Notes: generated by a model from the letters alone, not told the origin. Shown: positions 1 to 9,500, counted from the stretch's first letter. The stretch is DNA of 39,425 nucleotides from Hungatella sp. (GCA_022796015.1 JAAWHU010000026.1:1-39425), one strand, 5' to 3'. Numbers and translations: made by a program.

Positions 1-5
1 AGGAC

Positions 6-40
6 AAAAAACACTCGGGCAGAGGGCCCTCCTGTTTTTT
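6..40. terminator. Probable intrinsic terminator of the upstream gene
   Basis: An A-run with CA (6-13) can pair with TGTTTTTT (33-40) around an inner GGGC/GCCC stem (17-20 with 26-29). The T-run follows on the plus strand, and the A-run makes it potentially bidirectional. It lies upstream of the first operon, so it probably ends a gene outside the window. Three mismatches separate the two stem parts. Confidence 0.45.
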
Positions 41-43
41 ATG

Positions 44-127
44 GTCTCAGCTCCATGGTGTAATGGCTTTTCCTGGAATATATTGTCAGAATATTCAGCT
101 AAGTTTTGAGTTTCGCAAACGCCTATT
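44..127 (+). repeat. 84-bp repeat, copy A (inverted partner at the window end)
   Basis: This stretch matches the reverse complement of 39342-39425 at 80 of 84 positions. A 34-nt internal part (67-100, from CTTTTCCTG to AATATTCAGCT) also matches 38031-38064 with 4 mismatches. It contains short palindromes (CCATGG, AATATATT, AATATT) and ends 29 nt before the first gene, so it sits in that operon's leader or promoter zone. No ORF spans it. The outer end of the family is unknown because the partner copy runs into the window edge. Confidence 0.85.
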
Positions 128-156
128 AAAAAGCAGATAGAAAGGATGTCATACAC

Positions 157-1182
157 ATGAAAAAACCAGTGATTGTAATTCCCATGGGCGATCCTGCCGG
201 CGTGGGGCCGGAGATTGTTCTTAAATCTATGATGAATGAAGAGGTGGTGGAGAAAGCCCGGTGTGTCGTAGTGGGAGATCAAAGGGTTTTAAGGAGAGCC
301 CTCACATTTCCCGGGATGCCCCAGGTAAGGATCCATGTCATAAAAAAACCGGAGGAAGGGGAGTATGAAAAGGGGATTCTCAATGTGATTGATCTGCACA
401 ATGCAGCTCCTGAGGATTTTGGCATGGGGCAGGTCAGTGCACAATGCGGGAGGGCGGCATTTGAGTACATAAAGTATTCTGTGGAAATGGCTGTGAGAGG
501 GGAGGCGGATGCCGTGAGCACCACTCCCATCAACAAGGAATCCTTGCGAGCCGCAGATGTGCCCTATATCGGCCATACTGAGATCTTCGGCGCGCTGACA
601 GGGGCCAGAGATCCTCTGACCATATTTGAAGTGAGAAATATGAGGGTTTTCTTCCTGACACGCCACATGAGCCTGAGAAATGCCTGTGACAGTATTACGA
701 AAGAGCGGATCATAGATTATGTGAAGCGCAGCCGGATGGTGCTTAAGCAGATGGGAGCAGAGGATGGCGTTATGGCTATAGCCGGCCTGAATCCTCACAG
801 CGGCGAGCACGGGCTCTTCGGAGATGAGGAGGTGAGGGAGATCATTCCAGCAGTGGAAGAGCTAAGGGACATGGGTTACCAGGTTGAGGGGCCCATCGGG
901 GCGGACTCTGTATTCCACTTAGCGCTTCAGGGGCGCTACAACAGTGTTCTTTCCCTATACCATGACCAGGGGCACATTGCCACCAAGACCCTTGATTTTT
1001 ACCGAACTATCTCCATTACCGGGGGAATGCCTATCTTGAGAACCTCCGTGGATCATGGAACCGCATTTGATGTGGCGGGTAAGGGCGTGGTCAGCAGCGT
1101 CAGCATGGAGGAGGCCATTCTGGTAGGCGCAAAGTATGCTTACGGATGGTCAGGGAGCCGGAAAGGTCAGGAACAGTCTTAG
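157..1182 (+). CDS. pdxA: PdxA-family 4-phospho-hydroxyacid dehydrogenase (PdxA/PdxA2)
   Basis: The 341-aa protein has the full PdxA fold signature: the [10 protein letters not shown] nucleotide-site opening (residues 10-19) and the three expected metal ligands, H170 (TRHMSL), H214 (NPHSGE) and H269 (LYHDQG). PdxA itself oxidises 4-phosphohydroxy-L-threonine in vitamin B6 synthesis. The PdxA2 branch oxidises D-threonate or D-erythronate 4-phosphate in sugar-acid breakdown. No B6 genes are nearby, and the gene leads an operon with a glycosidase-like protein and an ABC importer, so a catabolic PdxA2-like role is inferred. However, the four-carbon acid kinase that usually accompanies PdxA2 is absent from the window. 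The start at 157 is preceded by AGAAAGGATG. Family is certain; substrate is not. Confidence 0.9.
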   Translation: MKKPVIVIPMGDPAGVGPEIVLKSMMNEEVVEKARCVVVGDQRVLRRALTFPGMPQVRIHVIKKPEEGEYEKGILNVIDLHNAAPEDFGMGQVSAQCGRAAFEYIKYSVEMAVRGEADAVSTTPINKESLRAADVPYIGHTEIFGALTGARDPLTIFEVRNMRVFFLTRHMSLRNACDSITKERIIDYVKRSRMVLKQMGAEDGVMAIAGLNPHSGEHGLFGDEEVREIIPAVEELRDMGYQVEGPIGADSVFHLALQGRYNSVLSLYHDQGHIATKTLDFYRTISITGGMPILRTSVDHGTAFDVAGKGVVSSVSMEEAILVGAKYAYGWSGSRKGQEQS

Positions 1183-1221
1183 AGGTACAAATGAAAATAC
1201 ACATAAAGGAGGATTTGATTT

Positions 1222-3384
1222 ATGGAAAAAAGGTACTGGTATCAAAAACAGCTGCGCATGGTTCAGACGGTTCTGCGGGAGCCGGACATTGTGAACTATG
1301 ACGCCAAGGCTGTGGTGGATTACTTAGAAAAGGCGGATGCCAACTGCATTATTGTCAATGCAGGGGGAATCGTGGATTTCTTCCACTCAGGTCTGGAGGG
1401 AGCTAACTTAAATCCCTTTATGAAGAAGGAGGATATTCTTGGGGATCTGGTTGAGGAGGCACATAAGAGGAATAAGAAAGTGATCTGCCGGATTGATTTT
1501 CGGGGAGCAGAGAAAGATTTTTTCCGCTCCCATCCGGACTGGTTTGCCTGTGAGGAGGACGCAGGCCCCAAGATGATGAGTGCAAGAATCAAGTCGGAGG
1601 TAGACATTCATACTCCCTGCTATAACAGCCGTTATATGAATGAGCATGCCACGGAGTTTCTGAGATCCCTGTTTAAGCAGTACGATATCGATGGCATTTG
1701 GGAAAATGCAGTCAGCGTTCCCCACGGCGTATGCTACTGTACCCGGTGCCGCAGGAAGTACCGGGAGGATCTGGGACGGGAGCTTCCCACCAGGGAGGAG
1801 CTGAAGGAGCTTGCCGTCTCTGAACAGTACCGCAGATGGAAGTACCGGTGTGCCGAGGAGCATATCCGTCTTTTGAGGGATACGGTGAAGGAGTTCGGCG
1901 AGGATAAGGCATATGCGGCGGAGATTTTCGGGTTCTTCCGGGAGGCAGAGAAAGAGGCCTTTGACGTGGTGGACTTAGACATGGGCAAGGAAAATTTCGA
2001 TTACTTCGTGACGCCGGCCTTCGTATCCCAGGCGGCGCATCCCTCCAACTATGGTTCCGGCCTTGGGTACACCGGCTCCATCGTAAAATACATGAAGATG
2101 ATAAGCAGGGACAAACAGTCGGTTCTTCTCTTCGGCAGCAACGGCGGAACCCTGCGGTATGTGAAAGACCCGTCTGCGGAAAACCGGATCTGGCTGTGGG
2201 AGGCAGTGGCTGCAGGCTGCGGATTCTGGAACTGCCTGTTTAACGGACAGCATCCGGCGGCAACCCACGATATCCGGGAAGCATTTATCTCCAATCCCAT
2301 GTTTAAATTTTTAAAGGACAATGAGAAGCTCTTGGAGGACAACCTTCCCGTGGCAGAAGTGGCCATCTATGCATCCAAGCCTACGCGTGACGTGTTCGGC
2401 AATACGGTGAGTGCAGAGAAAGACCGTTTCTGCTGCAACATGAAGGGAGTGGAAAGGGTTCTGGCGGAAAAGCATATTCAGTTTGTACACATCCCCGGGG
2501 ACGTGAATCTGAGACCAGAGGATATAGAACCCTACAAGGCGGTCATCTTGCCCAACGCGGCCTGCATGTCTGACAACGAGGCGGAGGTGTTAAGACAGTA
2601 TGTGAAGGCGGGAGGAAATCTTATTGCCTCATTTGAGACAAGCCTTTATGACGAGAACGGAAGCAAACGGGCTGATTTTGCCTTGGGAGAGGTGTTTGGA
2701 GTCACCGGCACAGGCAGGATGGAGGATACAAGGGTAGACTGTTACCAGCTGATTAGGGATTATGAGCATCCGTTGATTAAGGGAATCAGGGATACGGAGC
2801 TTCTGGCCAATGCAGAGCACACTCTTTTGGTCAATGCCCTTGAGGGAGCCAGCGTGGCAGCCACCTATATTCCCATTATCCGCAACCAGCCGCCGGAAAA
2901 GGCATGGATCAGGAATATGAAGACCGTTTATCCTGTATCCATGACCAACACTTACGGAAAAGGAAAGGCCGTATACTTTGCATTCCCCATAGGCAGGGCC
3001 ATCCATATGTATGCCCATGATGACTTTGTACAGCTGTTTGAAAATGCCGTTGACGCAGTGCTGGATAAAAAGCTTCTCACAACCAATGCTCCTGCCAGTG
3101 TCCATGTTCAGGCCATATGGACAGGGAAAAACCAGGATGGGATCATGGTGAGCCTGGTGAATCATACGGGAACCATGTACCGTCCGGTTCGTGAGATTGT
3201 TCCGGTTCATGACATCGAGGTGACCATGACTCTGAAGGGGACTCTTAGAGAGACAAGGACTCTGAGGGCGGAATCGGAGGCAGAGGTACTCCGGATAGAC
3301 AACAAAGACGGAACCGTAACCGTGAAAATGGTTCTGAAGCGTCTGGAGGAATTTGCAGCCTTTTATATAGGTATGGAAGCGTAA
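1222..3384 (+). CDS. Glycoside-hydrolase-like protein (GHL6 barrel plus GH42M-like domain)
   Basis: The 720-aa protein has no signal peptide and is probably cytoplasmic. Residues 1 to about 380 read as a (beta/alpha)8 barrel of the 'hypothetical glycosyl hydrolase 6' type, with DIDGIWEN (155-162) followed by the CYCTRC cysteine cluster (171-176), a hallmark of that family. Residues about 400-610 resemble the beta-galactosidase trimerisation domain (GH42 middle domain, e.g. KAVILPNAACMSD, YVKAGGNLIAS). A beta-sandwich-like C-terminus follows. Members are linked to hydrolysis of plant or host glycosides, but few have been tested. It lies 39 bp after pdxA behind an AAAGGAGG site, and is probably co-transcribed with the importer downstream. 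The canonical catalytic acids cannot be assigned by eye. Confidence 0.75.
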   Translation: MEKRYWYQKQLRMVQTVLREPDIVNYDAKAVVDYLEKADANCIIVNAGGIVDFFHSGLEGANLNPFMKKEDILGDLVEEAHKRNKKVICRIDFRGAEKDFFRSHPDWFACEEDAGPKMMSARIKSEVDIHTPCYNSRYMNEHATEFLRSLFKQYDIDGIWENAVSVPHGVCYCTRCRRKYREDLGRELPTREELKELAVSEQYRRWKYRCAEEHIRLLRDTVKEFGEDKAYAAEIFGFFREAEKEAFDVVDLDMGKENFDYFVTPAFVSQAAHPSNYGSGLGYTGSIVKYMKMISRDKQSVLLFGSNGGTLRYVKDPSAENRIWLWEAVAAGCGFWNCLFNGQHPAATHDIREAFISNPMFKFLKDNEKLLEDNLPVAEVAIYASKPTRDVFGNTVSAEKDRFCCNMKGVERVLAEKHIQFVHIPGDVNLRPEDIEPYKAVILPNAACMSDNEAEVLRQYVKAGGNLIASFETSLYDENGSKRADFALGEVFGVTGTGRMEDTRVDCYQLIRDYEHPLIKGIRDTELLANAEHTLLVNALEGASVAATYIPIIRNQPPEKAWIRNMKTVYPVSMTNTYGKGKAVYFAFPIGRAIHMYAHDDFVQLFENAVDAVLDKKLLTTNAPASVHVQAIWTGKNQDGIMVSLVNHTGTMYRPVREIVPVHDIEVTMTLKGTLRETRTLRAESEAEVLRIDNKDGTVTVKMVLKRLEEFAAFYIGMEA

Positions 3385-3439
3385 CATGACCATGAGGATA
3401 TGGGCGGAGGAAGCTCCGCAGAGCAGGAAGGAAGGAGCC

Positions 3440-3910
3440 ATGAGATGGCTTCTTAAGGGGGAAAGGATTCAGGAGTATTCCAGGAGAAGGCCCAGCCTGT
3501 GGGCAGGTGGTTCCTGCCTGCTTGTGGGAATGGCCGTGGGAGCAGAGGCCATGATGTACCTGTTTTCTGCTTTCGGCGGGGCAGCCCTTGTGGCCGGGGC
3601 TTTGTTCTTCTATCTGGGAATCCGCCTTCTGATCTTTTATGGACGGGAAGGCGTATGGGTTACGGATCAAAGGGTGCTTTATCAGAAGGTGACCTGGCGG
3701 GGCAGTCCCGGACGTCTGGTGGAGATTCCCTTGGGGGAGATCAGGGGGGTGCGGCTTTATAAGTCCTGCAGCATGTATGTAGAGAGCTGCGGCGGGGCGG
3801 TGATTCTGAGGTTAAAGGATCAAGGACAGTATGTGCTTCCGTTTTTGGAGAATGGGCAGTACGTGATGGAGGCGGTCTTTTTGGGGATGAAGGAGTCCGC
3901 AATCACCTAA
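3440..3910 (+). CDS. Small membrane protein with bacterial PH-like domain
   Basis: I chose the ATG at 3440 because AGGAAGGAG precedes it; the in-frame ATG at 3386, 18 codons earlier, has no good ribosome binding site. The 156-aa product has two adjacent hydrophobic segments (around LWAGGSCLLVGMAVGAEAMM and GAALVAGALFFYLGIRLLIF). These are followed by a soluble region with VWVTDQRVLYQ and EIPLGEIRGVRLYK, the pattern of the DUF304/bPH family. Function is unknown. It lies between the glycosidase-like gene and the binding-protein gene and is probably part of that operon. Confidence 0.65.
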   Translation: MRWLLKGERIQEYSRRRPSLWAGGSCLLVGMAVGAEAMMYLFSAFGGAALVAGALFFYLGIRLLIFYGREGVWVTDQRVLYQKVTWRGSPGRLVEIPLGEIRGVRLYKSCSMYVESCGGAVILRLKDQGQYVLPFLENGQYVMEAVFLGMKESAIT

Positions 3911-3943
3911 AATGAAAAATTGAAGGAAGGAGAAACTACGATT

Positions 3944-5617
3944 ATGAAGAAACATGAAGGGTTTAAGAAAGCGGCGGCAGTTTTCGTGCTTGCGGGGATG
4001 GCTGCGGTGTCGGTTTTGGCGGGCTGCAAGGGAGGCGGCTCGGAAGGCTCCGGCAATTTGGGGCAGACGGCAGGAGGGCAGACAGCGCAGAGTACTCAGG
4101 CGCCAGAGCCGGGAAAGGCGGAACCGGGGAAGGTTCAGGAAGGAGCACAGGGGAGTGCCGGGGGCAGGGAGGATATTGTGATTGCCACAGCCATGGAGCC
4201 TACGGTATTTTTCTGCCAGGACAGCATATTTTCCTCTAATCAGGCCAAGGACAGCCCCGTATTGTTCCAGATCTATGAGTGCCTTCTGTGGATGGATGAA
4301 AACGGTCAGTGCCAGCCGTGGCTGGCTACGGGCTATGACATGTCCGATGACGGTCTGGAGTATGTGTTCACCCTGAGGGATGATGTATATTTCCACAACG
4401 GGGAGAAGATGACGGCTGAGGATGTGGCGTTTACCTACAATCTGTGTAAGGAAAAGAATAAGAACCTGACTACCAATCTTCTTATTAACTTTGATAAGGC
4501 AGAGGCCCAAGATGATACCCATGTGAAGTTTACTTTAACGGCGCCCTTCGGCGGATTCCCGGCGGAGACCAGCGCCAGGGTCGGGTTTATTATTAATAAG
4601 AAGTATTACGATGAGGTGGGCTCTGAGGGATACAACGAGAATCCTGTGGGAACCGGCCCCTATACCTTTGAATCCCGTATCAGCGGCCAGGAGATCGTGC
4701 TCAAGGCTTTTGAACAGTATTGGGGCGGAGAGGCCGGTATCAAGACCGTAAGGATTCGTCCCATCTCCAATGTGAGCACCCAGTTTATTTCCCTGAAAAG
4801 CGGGGATGTGGATGTGGTCAATGCGGCGGATGTCAGTTCCTGCAAGAAGCTGACGGATTCTGATATTGCCACATGGATGAGCGTGCCATCGGCAGCCAGG
4901 ACTTATATCCAGTTCAATGTGCGGGACAACATGAATTCTCCGGCAAAGGATCTGAATCTGCGCAAAGCCATTCAGTGTGCGGTCAATAAGGAGGATCTTG
5001 TGTACGGAGTGTTAGATGGACAGGGAGTGCCCTTGGAGATTAATGTGGTGCCGGGATATACGGGAGCACCGGACCCGGGTACTTATCCTGCTATAGAGTA
5101 TGATCCTGAAAAAGCCAAGGAATACCTGGCACAGTCCGGCTACACCGGAACACCTCTTGTATGTCTCTGCCAGAGCGGAACAGACAGAGAGATGGCAGCC
5201 CAGATTATTCAGGGACAGCTTATGGAGGTGGGAATCAATGTGGAGATCGTGGCAACGGATACAGGCAATTACACAGCCAGCAGCCAAAGCGGAAATTACG
5301 ATATGATGATCGCAATGACCAGCAGCAGCCTGTATGATGTGTCATCCACTAACACGGAGTATCGTATCCAGGATACTACCGGCCCCATCTGGCCCCTTGC
5401 AGATGAGCTGGATGCCCTTTGTGCCAAGGCCAATGTGGAGGTGGATCCTGATGCCCGCAAGGCCCTGACGGCAGAGGTATATACCATTGTACAGGAAAAT
5501 GCTTACACCGTAGGCCTTTATGGAAGCGAATCCACCATGGCTTACAACAAGAACCTTGAGGGGATTACCTTGAATCCCAATAACGCCTGGAGAGTATACA
5601 ACTGGAGCTGGAAATGA
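3944..5617 (+). CDS. ABC transporter substrate-binding lipoprotein, family 5 (DppA/OppA-like)
   Basis: This is a 557-aa extracellular binding protein. The ATG at 3944 follows AAGGAAGGAG; an in-frame TTG at 3920 overlaps that site and is not the start. The N-terminus is a lipoprotein signal (MKKHEGFKKAA, hydrophobic core, lipobox LAGC), then a Gly/Gln/Pro-rich linker. The body carries family SBP_bac_5 features such as YVFTLRDDVYFHNGEKMTAEDVAFTY (split across the motif) and NLRKAIQCAVNKEDLVYG. The family binds peptides, nickel, opines or, in some groups, oligosaccharides. Its linkage to a glycosidase-like enzyme and PdxA suggests a non-peptide ligand, but this is inference. It heads a complete five-gene importer. 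Confidence 0.92.
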   Translation: MKKHEGFKKAAAVFVLAGMAAVSVLAGCKGGGSEGSGNLGQTAGGQTAQSTQAPEPGKAEPGKVQEGAQGSAGGREDIVIATAMEPTVFFCQDSIFSSNQAKDSPVLFQIYECLLWMDENGQCQPWLATGYDMSDDGLEYVFTLRDDVYFHNGEKMTAEDVAFTYNLCKEKNKNLTTNLLINFDKAEAQDDTHVKFTLTAPFGGFPAETSARVGFIINKKYYDEVGSEGYNENPVGTGPYTFESRISGQEIVLKAFEQYWGGEAGIKTVRIRPISNVSTQFISLKSGDVDVVNAADVSSCKKLTDSDIATWMSVPSAARTYIQFNVRDNMNSPAKDLNLRKAIQCAVNKEDLVYGVLDGQGVPLEINVVPGYTGAPDPGTYPAIEYDPEKAKEYLAQSGYTGTPLVCLCQSGTDREMAAQIIQGQLMEVGINVEIVATDTGNYTASSQSGNYDMMIAMTSSSLYDVSSTNTEYRIQDTTGPIWPLADELDALCAKANVEVDPDARKALTAEVYTIVQENAYTVGLYGSESTMAYNKNLEGITLNPNNAWRVYNWSWK

Positions 5618-5628
5618 GGTGACAGGCA

Positions 5629-6555
5629 ATGCTTAAATATACGATGAAGCGTATGGTGCTTATGATCCCCGTTATCTTAGGAATCACCTTTCTGGTATTT
5701 TTGGTGCTTTCCATTGCCCCCGGAGACCCCGCCCTGCTTGTGCTGGGCGGGCAGGCCACGGCGGCGGAGATAGAACAAAAGCGTCAGGAGCTGGGCCTTG
5801 ATCAGCCTGTGGTGGTTCAGTATGTCAAATATATGCTGGGGGTGCTCCGCGGAGATTTTGGGACTTCCTGGTTCCAGGGATTTGATGTGATGGAGGAGTT
5901 CTCCCACCGGATCCCCTATACCCTGTCTCTGGGTTTTCTAGCCATGATGGCTGCCATCATCATAGGGATTCCCACAGGAGTCATTGCGGCGGTGCGCCAC
6001 AACGGCATGACGGACTATGTGGTTACCTTCCTGTCCCTTCTCCTCTCCTCGGCGCCGGCATTCTGGCTGGGAATGATGTATCAGCTGTTTTTTGCCCTGA
6101 GACTGGGGGTGCTTCCGGCATCAGGGGCAGATTCCTGGAAACATTTTGTGCTGCCGGCTCTTTCTCTGGCAGGCGGTAATCTGGCATCCAACAGCCGTGT
6201 CACCAGAACCTGGCTTCTGGACGTGATCCGTTCCGACTATGTGAGGACAGCCAGGGCTAAGGGCAACAAGGAGTCCACTGTGATCTTAAAGCATGCCCTG
6301 CGCAACTCCCTGCTTCCTGTGATTACCCAGATCGGCGTCAGCTTTTCCATCGTCATGGGAGGCTCTGTGGTGACGGAGACCGTCTATTCTTTCCCGGGCA
6401 TCGGTTCCTATCTGATCAATGCGGTAAAGACAAAGGATATTCCTATTGTCATGGCTTGTATCATTATTATCGCAGTTGTTGTAGGAATTATCAATCTTGT
6501 AGTCGATCTAACCTATGCCCTTGTTGATCCCAGGGTTCAGCTAGGTGATTCTTGA
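5629..6555 (+). CDS. ABC transporter permease (DppB/OppB family)
   Basis: The 308-aa inner-membrane permease starts MLKYTMKRMVLMIPVILGITFLVF in two parts (N-terminal helix), followed by the family's APGDPALLVLGGQAT loop. It ends with the BPD_transp_1 domain, whose cytoplasmic coupling motif is RTARAKGNKESTVILKHALRN. About six membrane segments are expected. It starts 11 bp after the binding-protein stop and pairs with the next permease to form the channel. Membership is clear; the transported solute is not. Confidence 0.93.
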   Translation: MLKYTMKRMVLMIPVILGITFLVFLVLSIAPGDPALLVLGGQATAAEIEQKRQELGLDQPVVVQYVKYMLGVLRGDFGTSWFQGFDVMEEFSHRIPYTLSLGFLAMMAAIIIGIPTGVIAAVRHNGMTDYVVTFLSLLLSSAPAFWLGMMYQLFFALRLGVLPASGADSWKHFVLPALSLAGGNLASNSRVTRTWLLDVIRSDYVRTARAKGNKESTVILKHALRNSLLPVITQIGVSFSIVMGGSVVTETVYSFPGIGSYLINAVKTKDIPIVMACIIIIAVVVGIINLVVDLTYALVDPRVQLGDS

Positions 6556-6575
6556 GAAGCAATGGAGGGATAATA

Positions 6576-7463
6576 ATGACAAAAAAGAAAAACAGGAACC
6601 AGACTTCGCCGGGGGCCAAGAAGAGCAAATGGGCTCTTGTATGGATCCGGTTCAGAAAGAATAAGCTTGCTATGGTGGGACTTACGGTGCTTGTCATTCT
6701 GCTTCTGGCCGCCCTTTTGGCTCCTCTTTACATTGATTACTCTCAGGCTACCAAGCAGAGCATCAGGGAAGCCTTTGAGCCTCCCAGCAGCCGTCACTTG
6801 TTCGGGACGGATCAATACGGAAGAGATCTCTTTGCCCGCATTATCTACGGAGGGCGGATTTCCCTTTTTGCAGGGCTTGTAACTATGGGAATCGCGTTTT
6901 TGTGCGGCATTACCTTAGGAGGCTCCGCCGGATTTTTCGGAGGAAGGACGGACACCATTATTATGAGGTTCTGTGACGTGCTCATGTCTGTGCCCGGGAT
7001 CCTTCTGTCCATGTCCATTGTGGCGGCTCTGGGCCAGGGGCTGATCAAGATGCTGATTGCCTTAAGCGTCTCTCAGATTCCCAGGCAGGCAAGAACGGCC
7101 CGGGCCTCGGTTATGACCCTTAGAAACCAGGAATTTATCGAGGCAGCCAGGTGCTGCGGCACCAGCAACCGGCGCATCCTCTTTAAACATATTATTCCCA
7201 ATGTCTTAGGGCCCCTTATTGTAGGAGTCATGATGGGCCTTGGAGGCACCATCCTACAGATTGCAAGTCTTGGATTTTTGGGAATCGGTATTGCTCCGCC
7301 AACACCGGAGTGGGGCACTATTATCTCAGAGAACCAGAACAATCTGATGTACTATCCCCATCTGGGGATTATTCCCGGAGTCTTTATTATGATCGCGGTT
7401 TTAAGCCTGAACTTTGTAGGCGATGGCCTGCGGGATGCCCTGGATCCGAAGATGAAGAATTGA
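6576..7463 (+). CDS. ABC transporter permease (DppC/OppC family)
   Basis: The ATG at 6576 (MTKKKNRNQTSPG) sits behind GGAGGG; the upstream in-frame TTG at 6552 overlaps the previous gene and lacks a site. The 295-aa product has the OppC N-terminal membrane segment (KLAMVGLTVLVILLLAALLA), the signature HLFGTDQYGRDLFARIIYGG, and the coupling loop EFIEAARCCGTSNRRILFKH. It forms the heterodimeric channel with the preceding permease. Twenty bases separate the genes, so they are co-translated or tightly coupled. Confidence 0.93.
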   Translation: MTKKKNRNQTSPGAKKSKWALVWIRFRKNKLAMVGLTVLVILLLAALLAPLYIDYSQATKQSIREAFEPPSSRHLFGTDQYGRDLFARIIYGGRISLFAGLVTMGIAFLCGITLGGSAGFFGGRTDTIIMRFCDVLMSVPGILLSMSIVAALGQGLIKMLIALSVSQIPRQARTARASVMTLRNQEFIEAARCCGTSNRRILFKHIIPNVLGPLIVGVMMGLGGTILQIASLGFLGIGIAPPTPEWGTIISENQNNLMYYPHLGIIPGVFIMIAVLSLNFVGDGLRDALDPKMKN

Positions 7464-7472
7464 GGTGGACCA

Positions 7473-8459
7473 ATGGAAAAATTGCTTGAGATTAACAATC
7501 TAAATGTGGTTTATTACACCGATGAGTCTGTGGTTCATGCCCTTAATGATTTTTCCCTGGAAGTGATGAAGGGGGAAACCTTAGGGCTGGTGGGGGAGAC
7601 GGGAGCGGGCAAAACTACCATGGCCTTAAGTACTTTGAGGCTCCTGCCTGAACAGGTAGGAAAGATCACCGGAGGGACCATCTGTTACAGGGGGATGGAT
7701 ATTTTAAATGCAGGCAAGAAACAGCTGCGGGACTTAAGAGGCGCGGAGATCTCCATGATCTTCCAGGACCCTATGACCAGCTTAAATCCGGTTATGACTG
7801 TGGGAGACCAGATCAAGGAGGTTCTGGATCTCCATTTCCCTGATATGCAGCCCCGGGAAAAGAACCAGAAGGTGGACGATATCTTAAAGCTGGTGGGAAT
7901 TGCGCCGGAGCGCAAGGATCAGTTTCCCCATCAGTTTTCCGGTGGAATGAAGCAGAGGGTGGTTATTGCCATGGCCCTCATCGCAGAGCCTAAGCTCCTT
8001 CTTGCTGACGAGCCCACCACAGCCTTGGACGTTACCATCCAGGCCCAGATTTTGGCTCTCATGAAGGAACTGAAGGAAAAATTTGATTCTGCCATGGTAC
8101 TCATTACCCACGACCTGGGCATTGTGGCGGAATTCTGTGACAGGATCGCCGTGATCTATGCAGGGACGGTGATTGAGAGCGGTACGGTGGAGCAGGTGTT
8201 CTCCCAGACAAAAAATCACCCCTACACAGCCGGCCTGTTCCGGTGCATCCCGGATCTCACAACAACGGCAAAGCGTCTCACCCCCATTCCGGGATACATG
8301 GCAGACCCCAGCAATCTTCCTGAAGGGTGTAAGTTTGCAGAGCGCTGTAAAAACTGTCAGGAGCGGTGCCGTAAGGAGGAACCGCCCATGAATGAGGCAG
8401 AGCCCGGCCATTTTATTAAATGCTTTATGCCGGAGAAAGGGGGGATGACCAATGAGTGA
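7473..8459 (+). CDS. Dipeptide-type ABC transporter ATPase (DppD family)
   Basis: The 328-aa ATPase has Walker A GETGAGKTT, signature FSGGMKQR, Walker B LLLADEPTTALD and switch ITHDLG. The C-terminal oligopeptide-transporter domain has a cysteine cluster (CKFAERCKNCQERC) of the kind reported to bind an iron-sulfur cluster in some Dpp/Opp ATPases. It overlaps the partner ATPase gene by 8 bp. Together they power the permease pair just upstream. Confidence 0.94.
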   Translation: MEKLLEINNLNVVYYTDESVVHALNDFSLEVMKGETLGLVGETGAGKTTMALSTLRLLPEQVGKITGGTICYRGMDILNAGKKQLRDLRGAEISMIFQDPMTSLNPVMTVGDQIKEVLDLHFPDMQPREKNQKVDDILKLVGIAPERKDQFPHQFSGGMKQRVVIAMALIAEPKLLLADEPTTALDVTIQAQILALMKELKEKFDSAMVLITHDLGIVAEFCDRIAVIYAGTVIESGTVEQVFSQTKNHPYTAGLFRCIPDLTTTAKRLTPIPGYMADPSNLPEGCKFAERCKNCQERCRKEEPPMNEAEPGHFIKCFMPEKGGMTNE

Positions 8460-9414
8460 AGTGCTGTTAGAGACCCGGAATCTGAAAAAATATTTCCCTC
8501 ACAAACTTGGGTATGTCCATGCAGTGGACGACGTGACCTTAAAGATCAACATAGGAGAGACCTTGGGAGTAGTAGGAGAGTCCGGGTGCGGAAAATCCAC
8601 TCTGGGGCGAACCATACTGCGTCTTTTGGAACCTACGGAGGGAGAGGTAATCTATGAGGGAAGGAATATTCTTCCCCTGAAGGGAAAAGAGTTTCGTAAG
8701 ATCCAGACCGGTATGCAGATGGTTTTTCAGGACCCCTATTCCTCCCTAAATCCCCGTATGTCCGTCTATGACCTGATTGCAGAGCCTTTAAAGGTATGTA
8801 AAACCGTGACGGGCAAGGAGGCCATGGCAAAAAAGGTTCAGGAGACCATGGAGCTGTGCGGGTTGTCGGAGCGCCACAACAATGTGTATCCCCATGAAAT
8901 GGATGGAGGACGCCGCCAGAGAGTAGGTCTTGCCAGGGCCCTGGTGCTGGACCCGAAGTTTGTAGTCTGCGATGAGCCTGTGTCGGCCCTGGACGTGTCC
9001 ATCCAGGCCCAGATTCTCAACCTTCTTATGGATATGCAGGAGAGCAGGAATCTGGCCTATATGTTTATTACCCATGACCTCTGTGTGGTGCGCCATATCA
9101 GCAGCAACATTATGGTCATGTATATGGGGCAGGTGGTGGAGTATGCCACAAAGGATGAGATCTTTGCCCACCATGTCCATCCTTATACGAAAGCGCTTAT
9201 GTCCGCCATCCCCACCGCCGACTTGTCCAGGCGGAACCGGGAGCGCCATGTGCTCAAAGGGGAGGTATCCAACCCTATCAATCCGGCACCTGGCTGCAGA
9301 TTCACCCCCCGGTGCCCCTATGCTGGCAAGAAGTGTCAGGAACCCCAGCCTCTGACCCAGATTGCCCCGGATCATTTCGTGGCATGTCATGAATGTGTAT
9401 CCTTTTCTTCATAA
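8452..9414 (+). CDS. Dipeptide-type ABC transporter ATPase (DppF family) with altered signature motif
   Basis: The 320-aa ATPase has Walker [10 protein letters not shown], Walker [19 protein letters not shown] and the C-terminal Cys-containing domain ([14 protein letters not shown]). The ABC signature, normally (L/F)SGGQ, reads MDGGR (in [18 protein letters not shown]), so the serine that contacts ATP across the dimer is Asp. The partner DppD keeps SGGM, so one of the two composite ATP sites may be weakened. The start codon overlaps dppD and a terminator follows at 9428. Confidence 0.94.
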   Translation: MSEVLLETRNLKKYFPHKLGYVHAVDDVTLKINIGETLGVVGESGCGKSTLGRTILRLLEPTEGEVIYEGRNILPLKGKEFRKIQTGMQMVFQDPYSSLNPRMSVYDLIAEPLKVCKTVTGKEAMAKKVQETMELCGLSERHNNVYPHEMDGGRRQRVGLARALVLDPKFVVCDEPVSALDVSIQAQILNLLMDMQESRNLAYMFITHDLCVVRHISSNIMVMYMGQVVEYATKDEIFAHHVHPYTKALMSAIPTADLSRRNRERHVLKGEVSNPINPAPGCRFTPRCPYAGKKCQEPQPLTQIAPDHFVACHECVSFSS

Positions 9415-9427
9415 GACCTGCAAGAAT

Positions 9428-9458
9428 GAATCAGCTTTATTAAGAGGCTGATTCTTTT
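9428..9458 (+). terminator. Intrinsic terminator closing the pdxA-dpp operon
   Basis: GAATCAGC (9428-9435) pairs perfectly with GCTGATTC (9447-9454) across an 11-nt loop, and TTTT follows. It lies 13 bp after the last ATPase gene. Confidence 0.8.
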
Positions 9459-9471
9459 GCGTTTCAATATC

Positions 9472-9500
9472 TAGACATTCGTGAGAAAATACTATATAAT
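9472..9500 (+). promoter_or_regulatory. SigA-type promoter of cvfB
   Basis: TAGACA (9472-9477) and a perfect TATAAT (9495-9500) are separated by 17 bp. The promoter lies between the terminator at 9428-9458 and the gene starting at 9563, so it begins a new transcription unit. Confidence 0.75.

Noticed and set aside
2629..3441. 270-aa open frame on the minus strand
   Set aside because: It lies entirely antisense to the glycosidase-like gene, has no ribosome binding site and no recognisable domain.
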